Positions 1-9,914 are shown, numbered from the stretch's first letter. The stretch is 64,000 nt of DNA from Vanrija pseudolonga (GCF_020906515.1 NC_085849.1:4030001-4094000); one strand, 5' to 3'. The notes: generated from the letters alone by a model not told the origin. Numbers and translations: made by a program.

Positions 1-441
1 GTGCCGAGCTTGGCGCGCACGGAGAGCGGGCTCGCGCTCACGCCGACGCTGGCGGCGGGGGCACGGTCGCCACCCCGCGCACCGCCGCCGACGCGCTCGC
101 CGTCGCCGTCACTCGCGACACACGCAGCGTCGACCCCGGCCCAGCGACCACCGTCGCCACGCACCCCAACCACGGGCACGCACTCCCCGCCCCGGACACC
201 CTTCTACACGCCCCCGCCCGCGCCGCCGCCGAGTCCTGTCCTCCGCCGCCCTGCCCCGCGCGCCCACTTTGCAGACGAGGTGCGCGCCATGCCTCGTCTG
301 TCGGACCCAGAGACAGAGGCAGAGGCAGCAGCAGCCGCGGCCACCACAGCGGCCACCGCCACCCCGCGGCGCCGCGCCACGTCGCCGCACGCCGCGCGCC
401 ACTCGGCTTTCAACTCAGCGTCACTGTACCAAGCGGCCTGA
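1..441 (+). CDS. 3' end of a Pro/Ser/Ala-rich protein, cut by the window edge
   Basis: The frame is open from the first base and closes with TGA at 439-441, giving at least 146 residues. The sequence is dominated by Pro, Ser, Ala, Thr and Arg, followed by an acidic stretch (about residues 100-107) and an Ala/Thr-rich run. This composition fits a disordered tail; no domain or catalytic motif is visible. The first codon in the window is GTG and there is no convincing start, so the 5' part is probably outside. The opposite strand is also open over part of the region, as often happens in GC-rich low-complexity DNA, so the coding call is moderate. Function unknown. Confidence 0.4.
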   Translation: MPSLARTESGLALTPTLAAGARSPPRAPPPTRSPSPSLATHAASTPAQRPPSPRTPTTGTHSPPRTPFYTPPPAPPPSPVLRRPAPRAHFADEVRAMPRLSDPETEAEAAAAAATTAATATPRRRATSPHAARHSAFNSASLYQAA

Positions 442-1234
442 CGCGCCTCGCTCTGCACTCGCCGGAGCTTTAGCCCTCGCCCTCACCCTCACCCTCCCCT
501 CGCCCTCGCCTGGTGCCACAAGCCACCCGCCCCCCTGTCCCTTGTCACGACTGTCACGATCACGACTTCACGAACTACTCCAGGTGCCCACGAAGGGTGG
601 GCGACGCCGCTGTGCGGGTGGGCGGACTGTAGAACCACAGACTTGCCAGAAGCGAGAGCCCGCCAAGCGAGGAACGCCAGAACCATGGCTCACTGCTGCC
701 ACCGTTTTGCTTCTCTGCGAGCTCACACTGCGACGTCACAAATGCATTGTTGTTGATCTATGTTCCCGCTGGCGTGTCGTGCATACAAGTCCCCAGTATT
801 GCCTGCCCATGGCTCTATAATTCCCAGGTGCTGCTGCTCACTGTTCATTCGTTTCTGGAACACCCTCCTCGCACCATGTAAGCCAGCACATGAGACCACT
901 GCGCAAACATACCCAAAAGGCATCTTAACACGATCGGCTTCGCCGCTCGTGTCGTCAACACGCTGTCAGTGACGTCTGACAGAACCACTCTTTGCCCCAA
1001 CGGCCTTGTGCCACTGGAAAAAAAAAGTCCCGCGAGCCGTCACCCAGCCGGCCGGGGCACACTCTCTCACCACCACACTAGCTCACCCCCAACCCAACCC
1101 AACATCAAAGCTCACTCTTTCATCGCCGCCGCATCGTCGTCGTCGTCGTCTCGTCTCGGGCTCCACCAGCGCAGAGAACAGGTGCAACAGGCCCCCAGCG
1201 ACGCCGCGTGCTGCAAGCCCGACCGTCCACCACC
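442..1234. other. Intergenic region upstream of the phosphotransferase gene
   Basis: No coding exon with codon bias or splice signals is visible. The last 150 bases before the next ATG are C/T- and A-rich with a (TCG)n run near 1133-1150, typical of a fungal leader. Confidence 0.6.
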
Positions 1235-3073
1235 ATGCGCCTCACAAAGGCCCACCTCGCCGGCCTCGACCAGTACAAGTACTCGGGTGTCGACAAGTCG
1301 ATCGTCTCGCGGCATGTGCTGGGGCACTGGTGGAACTGGCTCGTCACGCTCTTCCCGCGGACGCTGGCGCCGAACGCGGTGAGTGGATGCTTGGAGCGGG
1401 CGCGCAGAGCGCGCGGCCGCGACGGTGTCGGAGCGCAAAGGACCAGCCGCTAGCACGCCGGCAAGCCGACGACGACGCAAGCTCGGCGCTCCGCGTCGCC
1501 CTCGCCCTTTGCCGTTCCGGACCACATCCCGAGTTGACCGCTAACCCCCGCAGATCACCTTCCTCGGCCTTTGCTTCGTGTTCATAAACGTCGCGACGCT
1601 GCTCTGGTTCGACATCACCTACGAGGGCAAGGACCTGCCGCCATGGGTCTACTTTACGTGGGCATTTGGACTGTTTGCGTACCAGAGTGAGTGCGAGGTG
1701 GGCGAGCTGCGCGTGTAGTGTATCAGGCTGGAAGAAACACTGCTCACGCCACAGGCATGGACGCTATCGACGGAAAGCAGGCGCGTCGCCTCGGCATGGG
1801 CTCGGCGCTCGGGGAGATGTTCGACCACGGATGTGGTGAGTGTTGTGACGCGGTGCAGCACGGTGTGAGGTCCTCGTGTCCGAGGTGGTATCAGAGGCGG
1901 TGTCGGTGAGGTGGCGTGGATGAGAAGGAGCACCTCGGCAGTGCCTTTCGCTCCACGGCTCGACGCCGATCGCTCGACCTTTTGGCGATCACGACCATCG
2001 AGCAATCGCCGATCGAGCCTAGGCTATGACGCCCGCGACCATGCGAATCGTAACCGAGCTCCAGCTAACAAGCCCAGACGCGATCAACACCTCGCTCGAG
2101 GTCATCCTCGCGTGCCACGCGCTCAACCTCAACCGCTCGTGGTGGACAGTGGCGAGCATGACCGCGTCCCTGACCAACTTTTACGCCTCCACCTGGGAGG
2201 AGTACCACACTGGCACGCTGTACCTCTCGGCCTTCTCTGGCCCCGTCGAGGGTATCCTCATGGTCGTGGCCATCTACGCCATCACTGCGATCCACCCGCT
2301 GCACCAGCGCTTCTGGGACCTGCCCATCTTCTCCCTCATCCCCGGCGACCTCGGCCTCCAGTTTGCGACCAAGATCGACACCCTCCTCAATCTCCCGGAC
2401 AAGTACACGCTCGCGACGCTGCCCATCAACGTCGCGTTCATGATCTTTGGCGCGTTCGGCACCGCTGCCAACATCATCACCGCGTACTGGCACGTCATTG
2501 CCGCCCGCCACCGCGAGAAGAAGCCGATCCTCACTCCCCTGCTCGGCCTGCTTCCCTTTGGCGTCCACACTGCCATCCTCGTCATGTGGCTCCACTCGGA
2601 GCGCAAGAACGGTGTCGCCCTCGTCCACGACGCCCGTCTCCTCCCCTTTATTGGCTACTGGGGCATGGCCGCCGCGTACCAAGTGTCCCAGCTCATCCTG
2701 GCACACGTCACAAAATCGCCCTTCCCGTACTGGAACGGCATGATGATCTACTCGCTGTTCGGGGCGTTGGACGCCAACGCAGAGTGGCTGTTTGGACGGT
2801 GAGTTAGGATGTCTTTCACCGGGCTAACTCCCCAGCGAACCGCTAGTCCAAGGCAGCGCCATCGCATCAGACGTCTTCATCCAGATGTCGTTCTTTGTCG
2901 CCCTGTTCAACTATGTGCGCTTTGCGCGCGAGATCATTTGGCAAATGTGAGTGCGGCGCACCCCGACACGGCTGACCCGCAGATGCGAGTACACTGGCAT
3001 TGCCTGCTTCACTGTCCGTCGTAAGGACGCCCAGGGCCGCTGGGTCGACGCCAACACGATCAAGAAGGAGTAG
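1235..3073 (+). CDS. EPT1: CDP-alcohol phosphotransferase (choline/ethanolamine phosphotransferase)
   Basis: Transfers phosphocholine or phosphoethanolamine from the CDP-alcohol to diacylglycerol, the last Kennedy-pathway step, in ER/Golgi membranes. Six exons: 1235-1378, 1554-1686, 1755-1835, 2078-2798, 2836-2946, 2983-3073. All junctions are GT-AG and keep frame, giving about 426 residues, normal for the family. The family signature D-G-x2-A-R-x8-G-x3-D-x3-D is complete: DGKQAR, then G, EMFD and HGCD, with the last Asp formed across the third splice junction. Seven or more hydrophobic segments follow in exon 4. The start is the second Met of the open frame (MRLTKAHLAGLDQY), which matches the family N-terminus. 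Whether it prefers choline, ethanolamine or both (CPT1 versus EPT1) cannot be told from sequence. Confidence 0.92.
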
Positions 3074-3472
3074 ACGCCGTGATCAAGAAGAGTAGTAGAC
3101 GCCCCGAACCACATGTTACCCCCGAGCGCAGCTACAATCTTACCCCCCAAAACAAGGCCTAATCGCAATACACAACCGTCTGCCTATACTTGCCAGCCGA
3201 CCATGACCGGCGTCATATCCCCACGGCATGACAGTACATATCCATACATTTCTCAATCTCCAGGAGCACAAGTCTCTTCCACACATAGACGGTTGCCATG
3301 CATCTTGATGTGGAGATTGCGGGGTGGATTTGATCCCGGAGTGGGATCACGTGACCGTCTCAAAAGTTGCTTTGCTTGATCGTCTGCCCTCCACCCAGCG
3401 AGCTAACAATGTCAGAAATCTTCGAGCAGCCGGCGCTGCAACACTTGTTCATCACACCGCGGCAAGACAAAC
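3074..3472. other. Intergenic region between EPT1-like and L1-domain genes
   Basis: 399 bases holding the terminator of the first gene and the promoter of the second. No ORF with support. Confidence 0.6.
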
Positions 3473-4661
3473 ATGGCCAAGAAGTCTGCTGCCCCCCAGG
3501 CCCCCATCGACGCCGCTCCGGCCGGCACGCTCCCCGCCGACTTTAACAAGGCTCAGGCGACCAAGGCCGTCAACGCGCTGCTCAAGCATGCCGCCAAGGT
3601 CCAGAAGGAGCGCGAGGAGACCGAGCTGCTCGAGCGCGACGAGCACGTGTGGCTGAGCATCAACACCAAGACTGGCAGCACGCGGAAAAAGCTCATGCCC
3701 GTCAAGATGTGAGTTGGGACAGCGTCGGCCTTGCTCTGACCCCCCGCAGCCAGCTCCCCTCGCCTCCCCTCCCCCCGCCGCCCGCCACGTCCGTCTGCCT
3801 GATCACCAAGGACCCGCAGCGCGAGTACAAGGACCTGCTCGAGGCGCACGGCATCAAGTTTATCGCGCGCGTCGTCGGCGTCGACAAGCTCAAGGGCAAG
3901 TTCAAGCCGTTCGAGCCCCGCCGCCAGCTCGCCGCCGACCACGAGCTCTTCCTCTGCGACGACCGCGTGCTCCCCATGATGCCCAAGCTCCTCGGCAAGA
4001 TCTTCTTCACCGCCAAGAAGCAGCCCATCCCCGTCAACTTGCTACGCAAGGACCTCAAGGCCGAGCTCGGCCGTGCGATCAACAGCACCTACTTCCACCC
4101 TAGCACTGGAACGTCGAAGTGAGTGGGACAAGACTGTGGCTGGTTGACGCCGTGCTAATGCTTGCCAGCTCGATCAGGATAGCGACCATTGGCACCTCGA
4201 CCGCGGCCCAGACGACCGAGAACCTCCTCGCTGCGCTCCCTGCCGCCGTCGAGCTCATCCCCGGCGGATGGGAGAACGTGCTGTCGGTCGGCATCAAGAC
4301 GAGCACGTCGGTCCTGCTGCCCGTGTACTCTGCGTCGCTCGACTCGCGCTTTGCCGACGCCGCAGAGGACGTGGACATGGACGCCCCCGTCGCTGCCCCC
4401 GCCCCCAAGAAGGGCAAGGGCAAGGCTGCCCCCGTGTCCGCCGTCGCCGAGGTCACCGCCGCCGCGGGCAAGGCCAAGGCCGCCAAGGTCGAGGCTGCGG
4501 TCGCTGCGGTCGCTGCCCCCGCGCCGTCCAAGAAGGTCGTCGTCAAGGCCAAGAAGGGCGTGAGCGCCGGCGTCGAGGTCACGCCGAAGAAGAAGAGCTC
4601 GACGATCGGCTCGGGCGCGAAGAAGGCCAAGACGGCCGCTATTGGCAAGGCGAGGAAGTAG
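3473..4661 (+). CDS. Ribosomal L1-domain ribosome-biogenesis protein (Utp30/Cic1 type)
   Basis: Nucleolar protein of the ribosomal L1 superfamily, expected to bind pre-rRNA during subunit assembly. Three exons: 3473-3708, 3750-4118 and 4169-4661, joined in frame by GT-AG introns with CTGAC or CTAAT branch sites; about 365 residues. After a short Ala/Pro leader comes the L1-like core, with VCLITKDPQREYKDLL, FIARVVGVDKLKGKFKPFE, LFLCDDRVLPMMPKLLGKIFF and IRIATIGTS. A basic Ala/Lys/Val-rich tail with nuclear-localisation-like KK clusters occupies the last 100 residues. This layout matches L1 domain-containing protein 1, Utp30 and Cic1/Nsa3. I cannot separate Utp30 (small-subunit processome) from Cic1 (pre-60S) by eye. 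Confidence 0.85.
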
Positions 4662-4846
4662 CGAGGCGAAGAGCGATTGGGCTCGGGCGCGGCGCGATAT
4701 ACCACCCCGGATAGAGTATCAGTGTATGCATGCTATTGTTACGGCGAGCTGATGCTACTGACGGCGGTGTACAGGGTCGAGTTGACGCCGACGCCGACGC
4801 CGAGCTGACCAGGGGCTGACGGCAGGCCACGCGGCGGGGCGCGAGA

Positions 4847-5099
4847 GTGTGGCAGGTGGCCCGAGCGTCGGAGTGCGTCCGCGACGCGTTGTGGGCACGA
4901 GGTAGCGTGTGGTCCCACACCCCGCGCGCACGGCGGACACGAGGCAATGGCGTGCCCCCTACGCTCGACCTGTACACGAGGCGTACAGCTGTGACTGGCG
5001 ATCCTTTGGGCGGCGAGTCGGGTCACTTGATGACCAAGTTGAGCCCCCTCACCGCCGGCGTCCCTCATGTCGTCTCTCACCCCACCATCAACCATTCAC
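4847..5099 (+). repeat. Promoter repeat copy A of the orphan-gene array
   Basis: First of three diverged direct copies (A here, B 5891-6151, C 6872-7143). All share, in order, a GTGTGGCA(A/G)GTGG block, an ACACGAGGCA block, the CCTTTGGG(C/T)GGCGAG core and a C/T-rich leader ending in TCTCA(C/T)CCCACCA. Copy A has no clear TATA box. It ends 57 bases before the start codon of the first array gene. Confidence 0.8.
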
Positions 5100-5156
5100 C
5101 GCTTCTCAACAAGACACCCAGCTAAACATCAACTCTCCTCCTCAACAGACCCAAAC

Positions 5157-5623
5157 ATGAACAGCGGTACGTCCACGCGTCTACGCCAAGCCTGCTCGCA
5201 AACACTGACAGCGCAGACACCGTCGTCGCGGCCCGCTCTCGACACCCCCTTTCCCGCTGGCTCCCCCGCACCCGACGCCAGTGGGCCAGCTTCAACGCCT
5301 TGGAAGACCTCGTACGCCGCACCCACGACCACCTGGTGGTCCGGACGCTCGAGGCAAAGACCGACAAAAGCCCGCTTGCCCAGTGGCGTGTGGGCTTTCA
5401 AAAGGTCATCCACCGCCGCGCGTGCGAGCTCCAGCGCCGTGAAGCCGAGCACATCTACCACACCCACCCCCAGGCCATCCTCAACTGGGTGCGCAATGCG
5501 GCTGATGAAGAGCGTGCGCGCCGCGAGGATAAGCATATCCGCGCCGACTGGGCCCGCTGGATACCCGAGGGCCTTCGCCTCTTACAGGCGGCGGGGATTG
5601 TGGCCCACTTTGACTTTGATTAG
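5157..5623 (+). CDS. Orphan array gene 1, small basic protein with a WRV-F motif
   Basis: Two exons: a 10-base exon 1 (5157-5166, MNS plus one base) and 5217-5623, giving 138 residues. The intron has a GTACGT donor and a CTGACAGCGCAG end. The product is rich in Arg, His and Ala and looks helical, with no signal peptide. It is a paralogue of the next gene: both have EDLV-x2-T, then [ST]P-[LI]-A-x-WRV-[GA]-F, then an LQRRE/LRRQ helix and a W..E..RL end. The flanks match too: upstream repeat A and a downstream GATGCATG element. Family not recognised; the tiny first exon is inferred from the intron signal and could instead be leader sequence. Confidence 0.65.
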
Positions 5624-5672
5624 AGCGAACGACCCCACCCCGCTCCGCTCCTGTAGATGTGGCTGTGTCCTG

Positions 5673-5695
5673 CTTGCAGTCATCGATGCATGCAA
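5673..5695 (+). other. Shared 3' element, copy 1
   Basis: CAGTCATCGATGCATG, 50-70 bases after the stop of array gene 1. A near copy lies after array gene 2, inside a longer stretch of about 70 bases that also matches (CTCCTGTAG, CCTGCTT, CGCCTGCT). Confidence 0.6.
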
Positions 5696-5890
5696 TTGCG
5701 GCTTCTCTGACGCGCCTGCTACATACCACCAATTGCTCCGTCGGCGGGCAGGGTGCAAGTGGCACAAACGACTGCCTCGACACTGGTACCCATACATAAA
5801 CAGGGATAGAGCTCAGTATACGCATGCCGCGCCGAGAACCCACGAAGGTGGGAGGACAACGGCCCGCCCGCCCGGCACGCGCGCGCATGA

Positions 5891-6151
5891 GTGTGGCAAG
5901 TGGTCCGAGCGGTGGGGTGAGTGTGCGAAGCGCGGCGGACACGAGGCAGCAGTGTGCTACCCCAACGCGTGACGCATACACAAGGCCGGCTGTCTTGTCA
6001 GACCTCCTTTGGGTGGCGAGTTGAGTCTTTGGGTGGCCAAGTCGACCTCACTGGCAGTGATGGTCGGAGTCGGCAGACACTGTATAAGTACCGCCTCACC
6101 TCGCCGCCGTCTTCACTCTTGTTGCCTCTCACCCCACCATCAATCACTCAC
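5891..6151 (+). repeat. Promoter repeat copy B of the orphan-gene array
   Basis: Second copy of the block. The CTTTGGGTGG core is itself doubled (near 6009 and 6029). It includes a TATA box and the TCTCACCCCACCATCA leader segment shared with copy A. Confidence 0.8.
6083..6087 (+). promoter_or_regulatory. TATA box of array gene 2
   Basis: TATAA in CTGTATAAGTACCG, about 190 bases before the start codon, in the same relative place as TATAAAT in repeat copy C. Confidence 0.55.
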
Positions 6152-6271
6152 CTGGTTCAAAGACCACCCTCCACCTCAAACCACATCCACCTCCTGACCC
6201 AACGCAAGCCTGACCAGCTGTACGTCCACGCTACGCCTCCTCACATCCACTGACAGCGCAGAGCCTGCACG

Positions 6272-6664
6272 ATGATGCCCCGTCGCTCCGGCCGGCTCCC
6301 CGAGCGCCCCCGTGACCAAGCGCAGCGCGACGCCATCCGTACCGACGAAGACCTCGTCACCCTCACCAGCGACTTGCTCAAGTCCGCCACCCGCAACGCG
6401 CAGCGTTACAACACCCCCATTGCTCTCTGGCGCGTCGCCTTCGCGACCGACACGCACCGCCACGCCGTCGAGAGCCTCCGCCGTCAGGTGGAGTGCATCC
6501 GCCGCTTCAACGGGCTCGTGCACGACTACGCGCGCTGGGACGCCGAGGACGCGCGCTACCAACTCGAAGTCGCGCGCTACGCCGCCCAGCGGGCCCACTG
6601 GCGCCGCGAGGCCTATCGCCTCCGCGTCCATGGCCGAAGCGTGCGCGCCGTCACTAAGCCGTGA
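6272..6664 (+). CDS. Orphan array gene 2, paralogue of array gene 1
   Basis: Single coding exon of 130 residues, Arg/Ala-rich and probably helical, ending TKP then TGA. It aligns with array gene 1 along most of its length (EDLV, TPIALWRVAF, LRRQ, then ARWDAEDARY and EAYRL), but not closely enough for a recent copy. The intron that splits codon 4 in gene 1 is present here in the leader (GTACGTCC to CTGACAGCGCAG, just upstream). So the ancestral intron is now untranslated and translation starts after it. The start could be either of two adjacent ATG codons (6272 or 6275). Function unknown. Confidence 0.7.
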   Translation: MMPRRSGRLPERPRDQAQRDAIRTDEDLVTLTSDLLKSATRNAQRYNTPIALWRVAFATDTHRHAVESLRRQVECIRRFNGLVHDYARWDAEDARYQLEVARYAAQRAHWRREAYRLRVHGRSVRAVTKP

Positions 6665-6714
6665 CCGCGGTCTACCGCCACCATGCGATTCCTCCTCTTC
6701 TGTAGCTAGAGCCG

Positions 6715-6740
6715 TCCTGCTTCCAGTCATTGATGCATGA
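6715..6740 (+). other. Shared 3' element, copy 2
   Basis: CAGTCATTGATGCATGAAAT, downstream of array gene 2 and matching the copy after gene 1. CCATTGATGCATGAG recurs at about 9970 after array gene 4, and CCATTGATGCAAGG at about 38055 after the eight-exon orphan gene. Confidence 0.6.
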
Positions 6741-6871
6741 AATGCGCTCTCTAAGGTGCCTGCTGCTGTCATTTGCGTCGTCCCCGCGCATGTAATACTG
6801 AGCCGAGCACTGACGGAGCGTGGGGACGGCGGACGGACCGATGGAGGACACGAGCAACATGCGTGGCCGCG

Positions 6872-7143
6872 ACTGTGGCAGGTGGCCCGAGCGTGTCTGC
6901 GACGCGTCGCGGGCACGAGGCAGTGTGTATTCCCGAAGCATGCACACACGGTAGACACGAGGCAACGCCGTGCTCCCTCGACGCGACGCGTACACGAGGC
7001 ATGCAGCGGTGACGGGTACAGCGGTGACTGGCAGTCCTTTGGGTGGCGAGGTTGACTCACCGGCAGTGGGGACGCAGCGTATAAATCCCCCCTCGCCGCC
7101 GTCTTCCCTCTTGTCGTCTCTCATCCCACCACCTCCCATTCCC
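6872..7143 (+). repeat. Promoter repeat copy C of the orphan-gene array
   Basis: Third copy: CTGTGGCAGGTGGCCCGAGCG, ACACGAGGCA twice, CCTTTGGGTGGCGAG, TATAAAT at 7080-7086, then the CGCCGTCTTCCCTCTTGTCG leader segment. It lies upstream of array gene 3, whose protein is not obviously related to genes 1 and 2. Confidence 0.8.
7080..7086 (+). promoter_or_regulatory. TATA box of array gene 3
   Basis: TATAAAT inside repeat copy C, about 200 bases before the start codon. Confidence 0.55.
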
Positions 7144-7282
7144 TCTCACTTCTTCACCTCCCACCTTCCCTCCTCTCCCAAACAAGACCCCACCACACAC
7201 ACACAGCAACTCAACTCGTCAACTAGTACGTCACGACTCGACTTGCTCGTCCTTCCTCGCAGACACTGACACCGCAGCCACA

Positions 7283-8608
7283 ATGCCGCGTGCCCACGAC
7301 GACTGGGACGACAACGCCCCCGCCACCCACAACGGTGGCAACGCGCCTAACCAGCACCACGGTCACCGCACCTCGCGCCAGCAAGGCGGCGACAACGCCT
7401 CGCACCAGCACGGCGTCAACCGCACCACCCACCAGAACGGCGTCAACCACCCCTCGCGCAAGCACGGCAACCGCGCCTCGCCCCAGAACGGCATTGACAC
7501 CTCGCACCACGGCGGCGGCCACCACCGCAACGGCGTTTCGCACCAGACCGGTGGCAACGCCTCGAACCAGCCCCTCAACGGCGACGCCCCCCTCGAGGAG
7601 GGCGGTCGTCGTCATCGTCGTGGTTGCCGTCACCGCCGCGTTAGCCGCCGCGACGACGACAATGACAACGACGATGACCGCTACGAGGCCCTCGCTGCTG
7701 GTGGTGGCCGCCGTGACTACGACTCCGACCGCCGTACTGGTCGCGACGGTGGCCACGACCGCCGTAACACCCGTTCGCGCAGCCCTGCTCGCCACAACCC
7801 CGTCAAGCATGAAGACCGCCATGACCACGACGGTAGCAACGGCCACTTTGGTCCTCAGTACAACAGCCCTGCTCCTCAGTCCAACAACGCTGCTCCTCAG
7901 TCCAACAACGCTGCTCCTCAGTCCAACAACGCTGCTCCTCAGTCCAACAACGCTGCTCCTCAGTCCAACAACGCTGCTCCTCAGTCCAACAACCCTGCTC
8001 CCAAGACCACCTTCGGCATGGCCTGTTACGACAATGAGCACCGTCATCACATCACCGCAATTTTTCTCGAACGCATGTTTTTCGAGTACTGGAGGAGCAA
8101 CCCCGTGCGCGCCTCTGAGATCATTGAGGAGGAGCTCCCCGCCAATACCCGTGTGAGCTACGGCCACCTGTGGTACCCTAATGAGGACCCCAACCGCCGT
8201 CTCGATGACAATGACTTCTTTCCTTGCATCGGCCGCCGGCAGATCCCAGGCGTCAACGGCTACTACTACGACCACCTTATCGGCCCAACTACTCGCGAGT
8301 TCCTTTTCCGCCGATTCCTTCGCGTTAACCCACGCCGCGCTGCAGATCTCCTCAGTGTGATATCGCCAAACCGCACCCCGCTCAACCACCACCAGAGCAC
8401 GAGCGGACAGCAGCCTGCCGTTGGAGGCAACGTGGCCCGCCCCCTCGCGACCTCGAACATCCAAACCGACCGCTACGAGCCCGAGATCGTTCAGTGCGTG
8501 CGTGAGGACGAACGTCGCCGTGCCCTCCAGATCGGAGGCGGCTCTGTTGCCGGTGAGGACAAGATTGGCACCGGGCTCGCCGGCCAGAATGGCCACAACG
8601 CGGCGTAG
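7283..8608 (+). CDS. Orphan array gene 3, repeat-rich 441-residue protein
   Basis: One coding exon. A leader intron (GTACGTCACG to CACCGCAG) ends 6 bases before the ATG. Residues 1-100 are His/Asn/Gly/Gln-rich, built of degenerate units around H-Q-x-G-V-N. Residues 100-185 are charged (RRHRR, DDDNDNDDD, RRD). Residues 191-239 are seven tandem copies of a 7-residue APQSNNA unit. The rest (about 245-360) looks folded, with aromatic and acidic motifs such as MFFEYWRSNP, YGHLWYPNEDPNR and TREFLFRRFLRVNPRRAADLL. The last 80 residues are low-complexity. There is no signal peptide or membrane segment, and I do not recognise the family. A large antisense ORF over the same bases is a composition shadow. 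Confidence 0.7.
   Translation: MPRAHDDWDDNAPATHNGGNAPNQHHGHRTSRQQGGDNASHQHGVNRTTHQNGVNHPSRKHGNRASPQNGIDTSHHGGGHHRNGVSHQTGGNASNQPLNGDAPLEEGGRRHRRGCRHRRVSRRDDDNDNDDDRYEALAAGGGRRDYDSDRRTGRDGGHDRRNTRSRSPARHNPVKHEDRHDHDGSNGHFGPQYNSPAPQSNNAAPQSNNAAPQSNNAAPQSNNAAPQSNNAAPQSNNPAPKTTFGMACYDNEHRHHITAIFLERMFFEYWRSNPVRASEIIEEELPANTRVSYGHLWYPNEDPNRRLDDNDFFPCIGRRQIPGVNGYYYDHLIGPTTREFLFRRFLRVNPRRAADLLSVISPNRTPLNHHQSTSGQQPAVGGNVARPLATSNIQTDRYEPEIVQCVREDERRRALQIGGGSVAGEDKIGTGLAGQNGHNAA
7853..7999 (+). repeat. Coding minisatellite, 7 x 21 bp
   Basis: Seven head-to-tail 21-bp units. The first is diverged; the next six are almost identical (CCTCAGTCCAACAACGCTGCT), and the last carries CCT for GCT. All are in frame and encode APQSNNA. 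Such identity suggests recent slippage or unequal exchange. Confidence 0.9.
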
Positions 8609-9155
8609 GGCCACGTCCTCACCACCTCCGACGGCGCGGCTGCCCAAGAGCACCGCGAGTGAGGCTTCCTAGCTTCGATTTGTAGAGAACAGTAGAATAT
8701 GCAGTGTGTTGCTGCATCACCTCAGTTGTGACGTGACTGACACAGCGTCAAGAGCTGACGAGAGGTGACCGGTCCACGACATGTTGCCCGTGCCCCGCGA
8801 TGCAAGCGCGTTCCCCCAGACCTCCACACAAGTCGTGCAGCGCGTCCACACGCTGTCCTTTGGACGCGCCGTCTTCGACGGCAGCGGATGAGTCACCTGT
8901 CTACTTGGTCACAGCGCATGCGCCTTCCTCGTCTTCCTCGTCTTCCTTGTCTTCCCTCCCGCATGTCAACCTGCCCACCGTCAGTCACGCTCTCTACTCA
9001 CTCTACTCACCCACTCACTCTTCTTCGCCTCTTCCTTCTTCACTCTCCCATCACCAGCTCCCACCGCAGCCTACTCAGCACCCCGACCAGACAGACCCGA
9101 TCATCGGTATGTGCACGCTCTCGCTTCCTGGACGCCAGCTAACCCCGCAGACACA
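8609..9155. other. Intergenic region between array genes 3 and 4
   Basis: 547 bases. The last 230 are C/T-rich and Ser/Leu-coding-like in several frames, as in other leaders here. A leader intron (GTATGTGC to CTAACCCCGCAG) ends 5 bases before the next ATG. Confidence 0.55.
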
Positions 9156-9797
9156 ATGTTGCGACGCGCCGCGGACGATCGCGTGAACAACCCCGCCAGC
9201 GGCATTCCCCGCCGCCCCAACAACGACCGCGGTCCCCCACGCGACCACCTTCCCGCCGCCGCCGACTACCGTGGTGGTCTTCCCCCCGCCGTCCCTGGTC
9301 GCAACAACGGCCCCAACAACCCTGCTGCCCGCGACCACGGAGCTCGCCACCACGACATTGTCGATCTCGCCGAGGACGAAGACCTCGCTCCCCCCGCTCT
9401 CTTTGTTCCTCGCCAACAGGTCGACAACGATGGCGACGACGACGTTCTCCACCCCCCGGGCGTCCTTCGGCGCCGTAGGATCGAGGACGAGAGGCGTGCT
9501 GCCCACGATCGCTGGCAGGCCCAGCGGGAGGCGGCTCAGGCGGAGGAAGCCGAGCGTCGTCGTGCCCTTGAGCACAGCAACCGCCTTGATGACCTCACCC
9601 ATGCCAGGGAAGTGCACCTCCGCGCAACGGAGGACTTTGTGCGCCATCAGGAGGATTCACTTCTGGCGCAGCACGCAGGGGAGCGCCGAGCGGAGGCCGG
9701 CCAGCGGCGTGCGGAGGAAAACGAGCGCCGTGCCCGTGCCGACCTCCGTCGTGCGGAAGAGGCCGTCGCGCGTGCCAACCGCGCCCACCGTATCTGA
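9156..9797 (+). CDS. Orphan array gene 4, charged coiled-coil protein
   Basis: Single coding exon, 213 residues. The N-terminal half is Pro/Asn/Arg-rich and disordered, with an acidic patch (VDLAEDEDL). From about residue 110 to the end it is a long Glu/Arg/Ala helix (repeated RRAEE, ERRA) that should form a coiled coil. The first 22 residues (MLRRAAD, P-x-SGI-x-RRP-x-N) match array gene 5, and the helical tail is similar in style, so the two are paralogues. The ATG follows a leader intron acceptor by 5 bases. No known domain recognised. Confidence 0.68.
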   Translation: MLRRAADDRVNNPASGIPRRPNNDRGPPRDHLPAAADYRGGLPPAVPGRNNGPNNPAARDHGARHHDIVDLAEDEDLAPPALFVPRQQVDNDGDDDVLHPPGVLRRRRIEDERRAAHDRWQAQREAAQAEEAERRRALEHSNRLDDLTHAREVHLRATEDFVRHQEDSLLAQHAGERRAEAGQRRAEENERRARADLRRAEEAVARANRAHRI

Positions 9798-9877
9798 AGA
9801 CCGACGTCTCGAGCCCTTATGCTGTTGCCATGCATGTGTCCCGCAGCACATCGCTCAAGACCATTCTCGTGTACAAT

Positions 9878-9914
9878 GTGAGTAGGGATTGAGGTGCGCA
9901 CCACTGACCCTCAG
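9878..9914 (+). other. Probable intron in the 3' untranslated region of array gene 4
   Basis: GTGAGTAGGG donor, CTGACC branch and CCTCAG acceptor, 37 bases long, starting 80 bases after the stop codon. It has the same signature as the coding introns in this window. Confidence 0.45.

Noticed and set aside
7853-7999. Possible CRISPR array
   Set aside because: The 21-bp units abut with no spacers and stay in a coding frame; the genome is eukaryotic.
7223-8653. 476-codon antisense ORF with a VVGLRSS repeat
   Set aside because: The repeat is the reverse complement of the APQSNNA minisatellite; splice, leader and promoter signals favour the plus strand.
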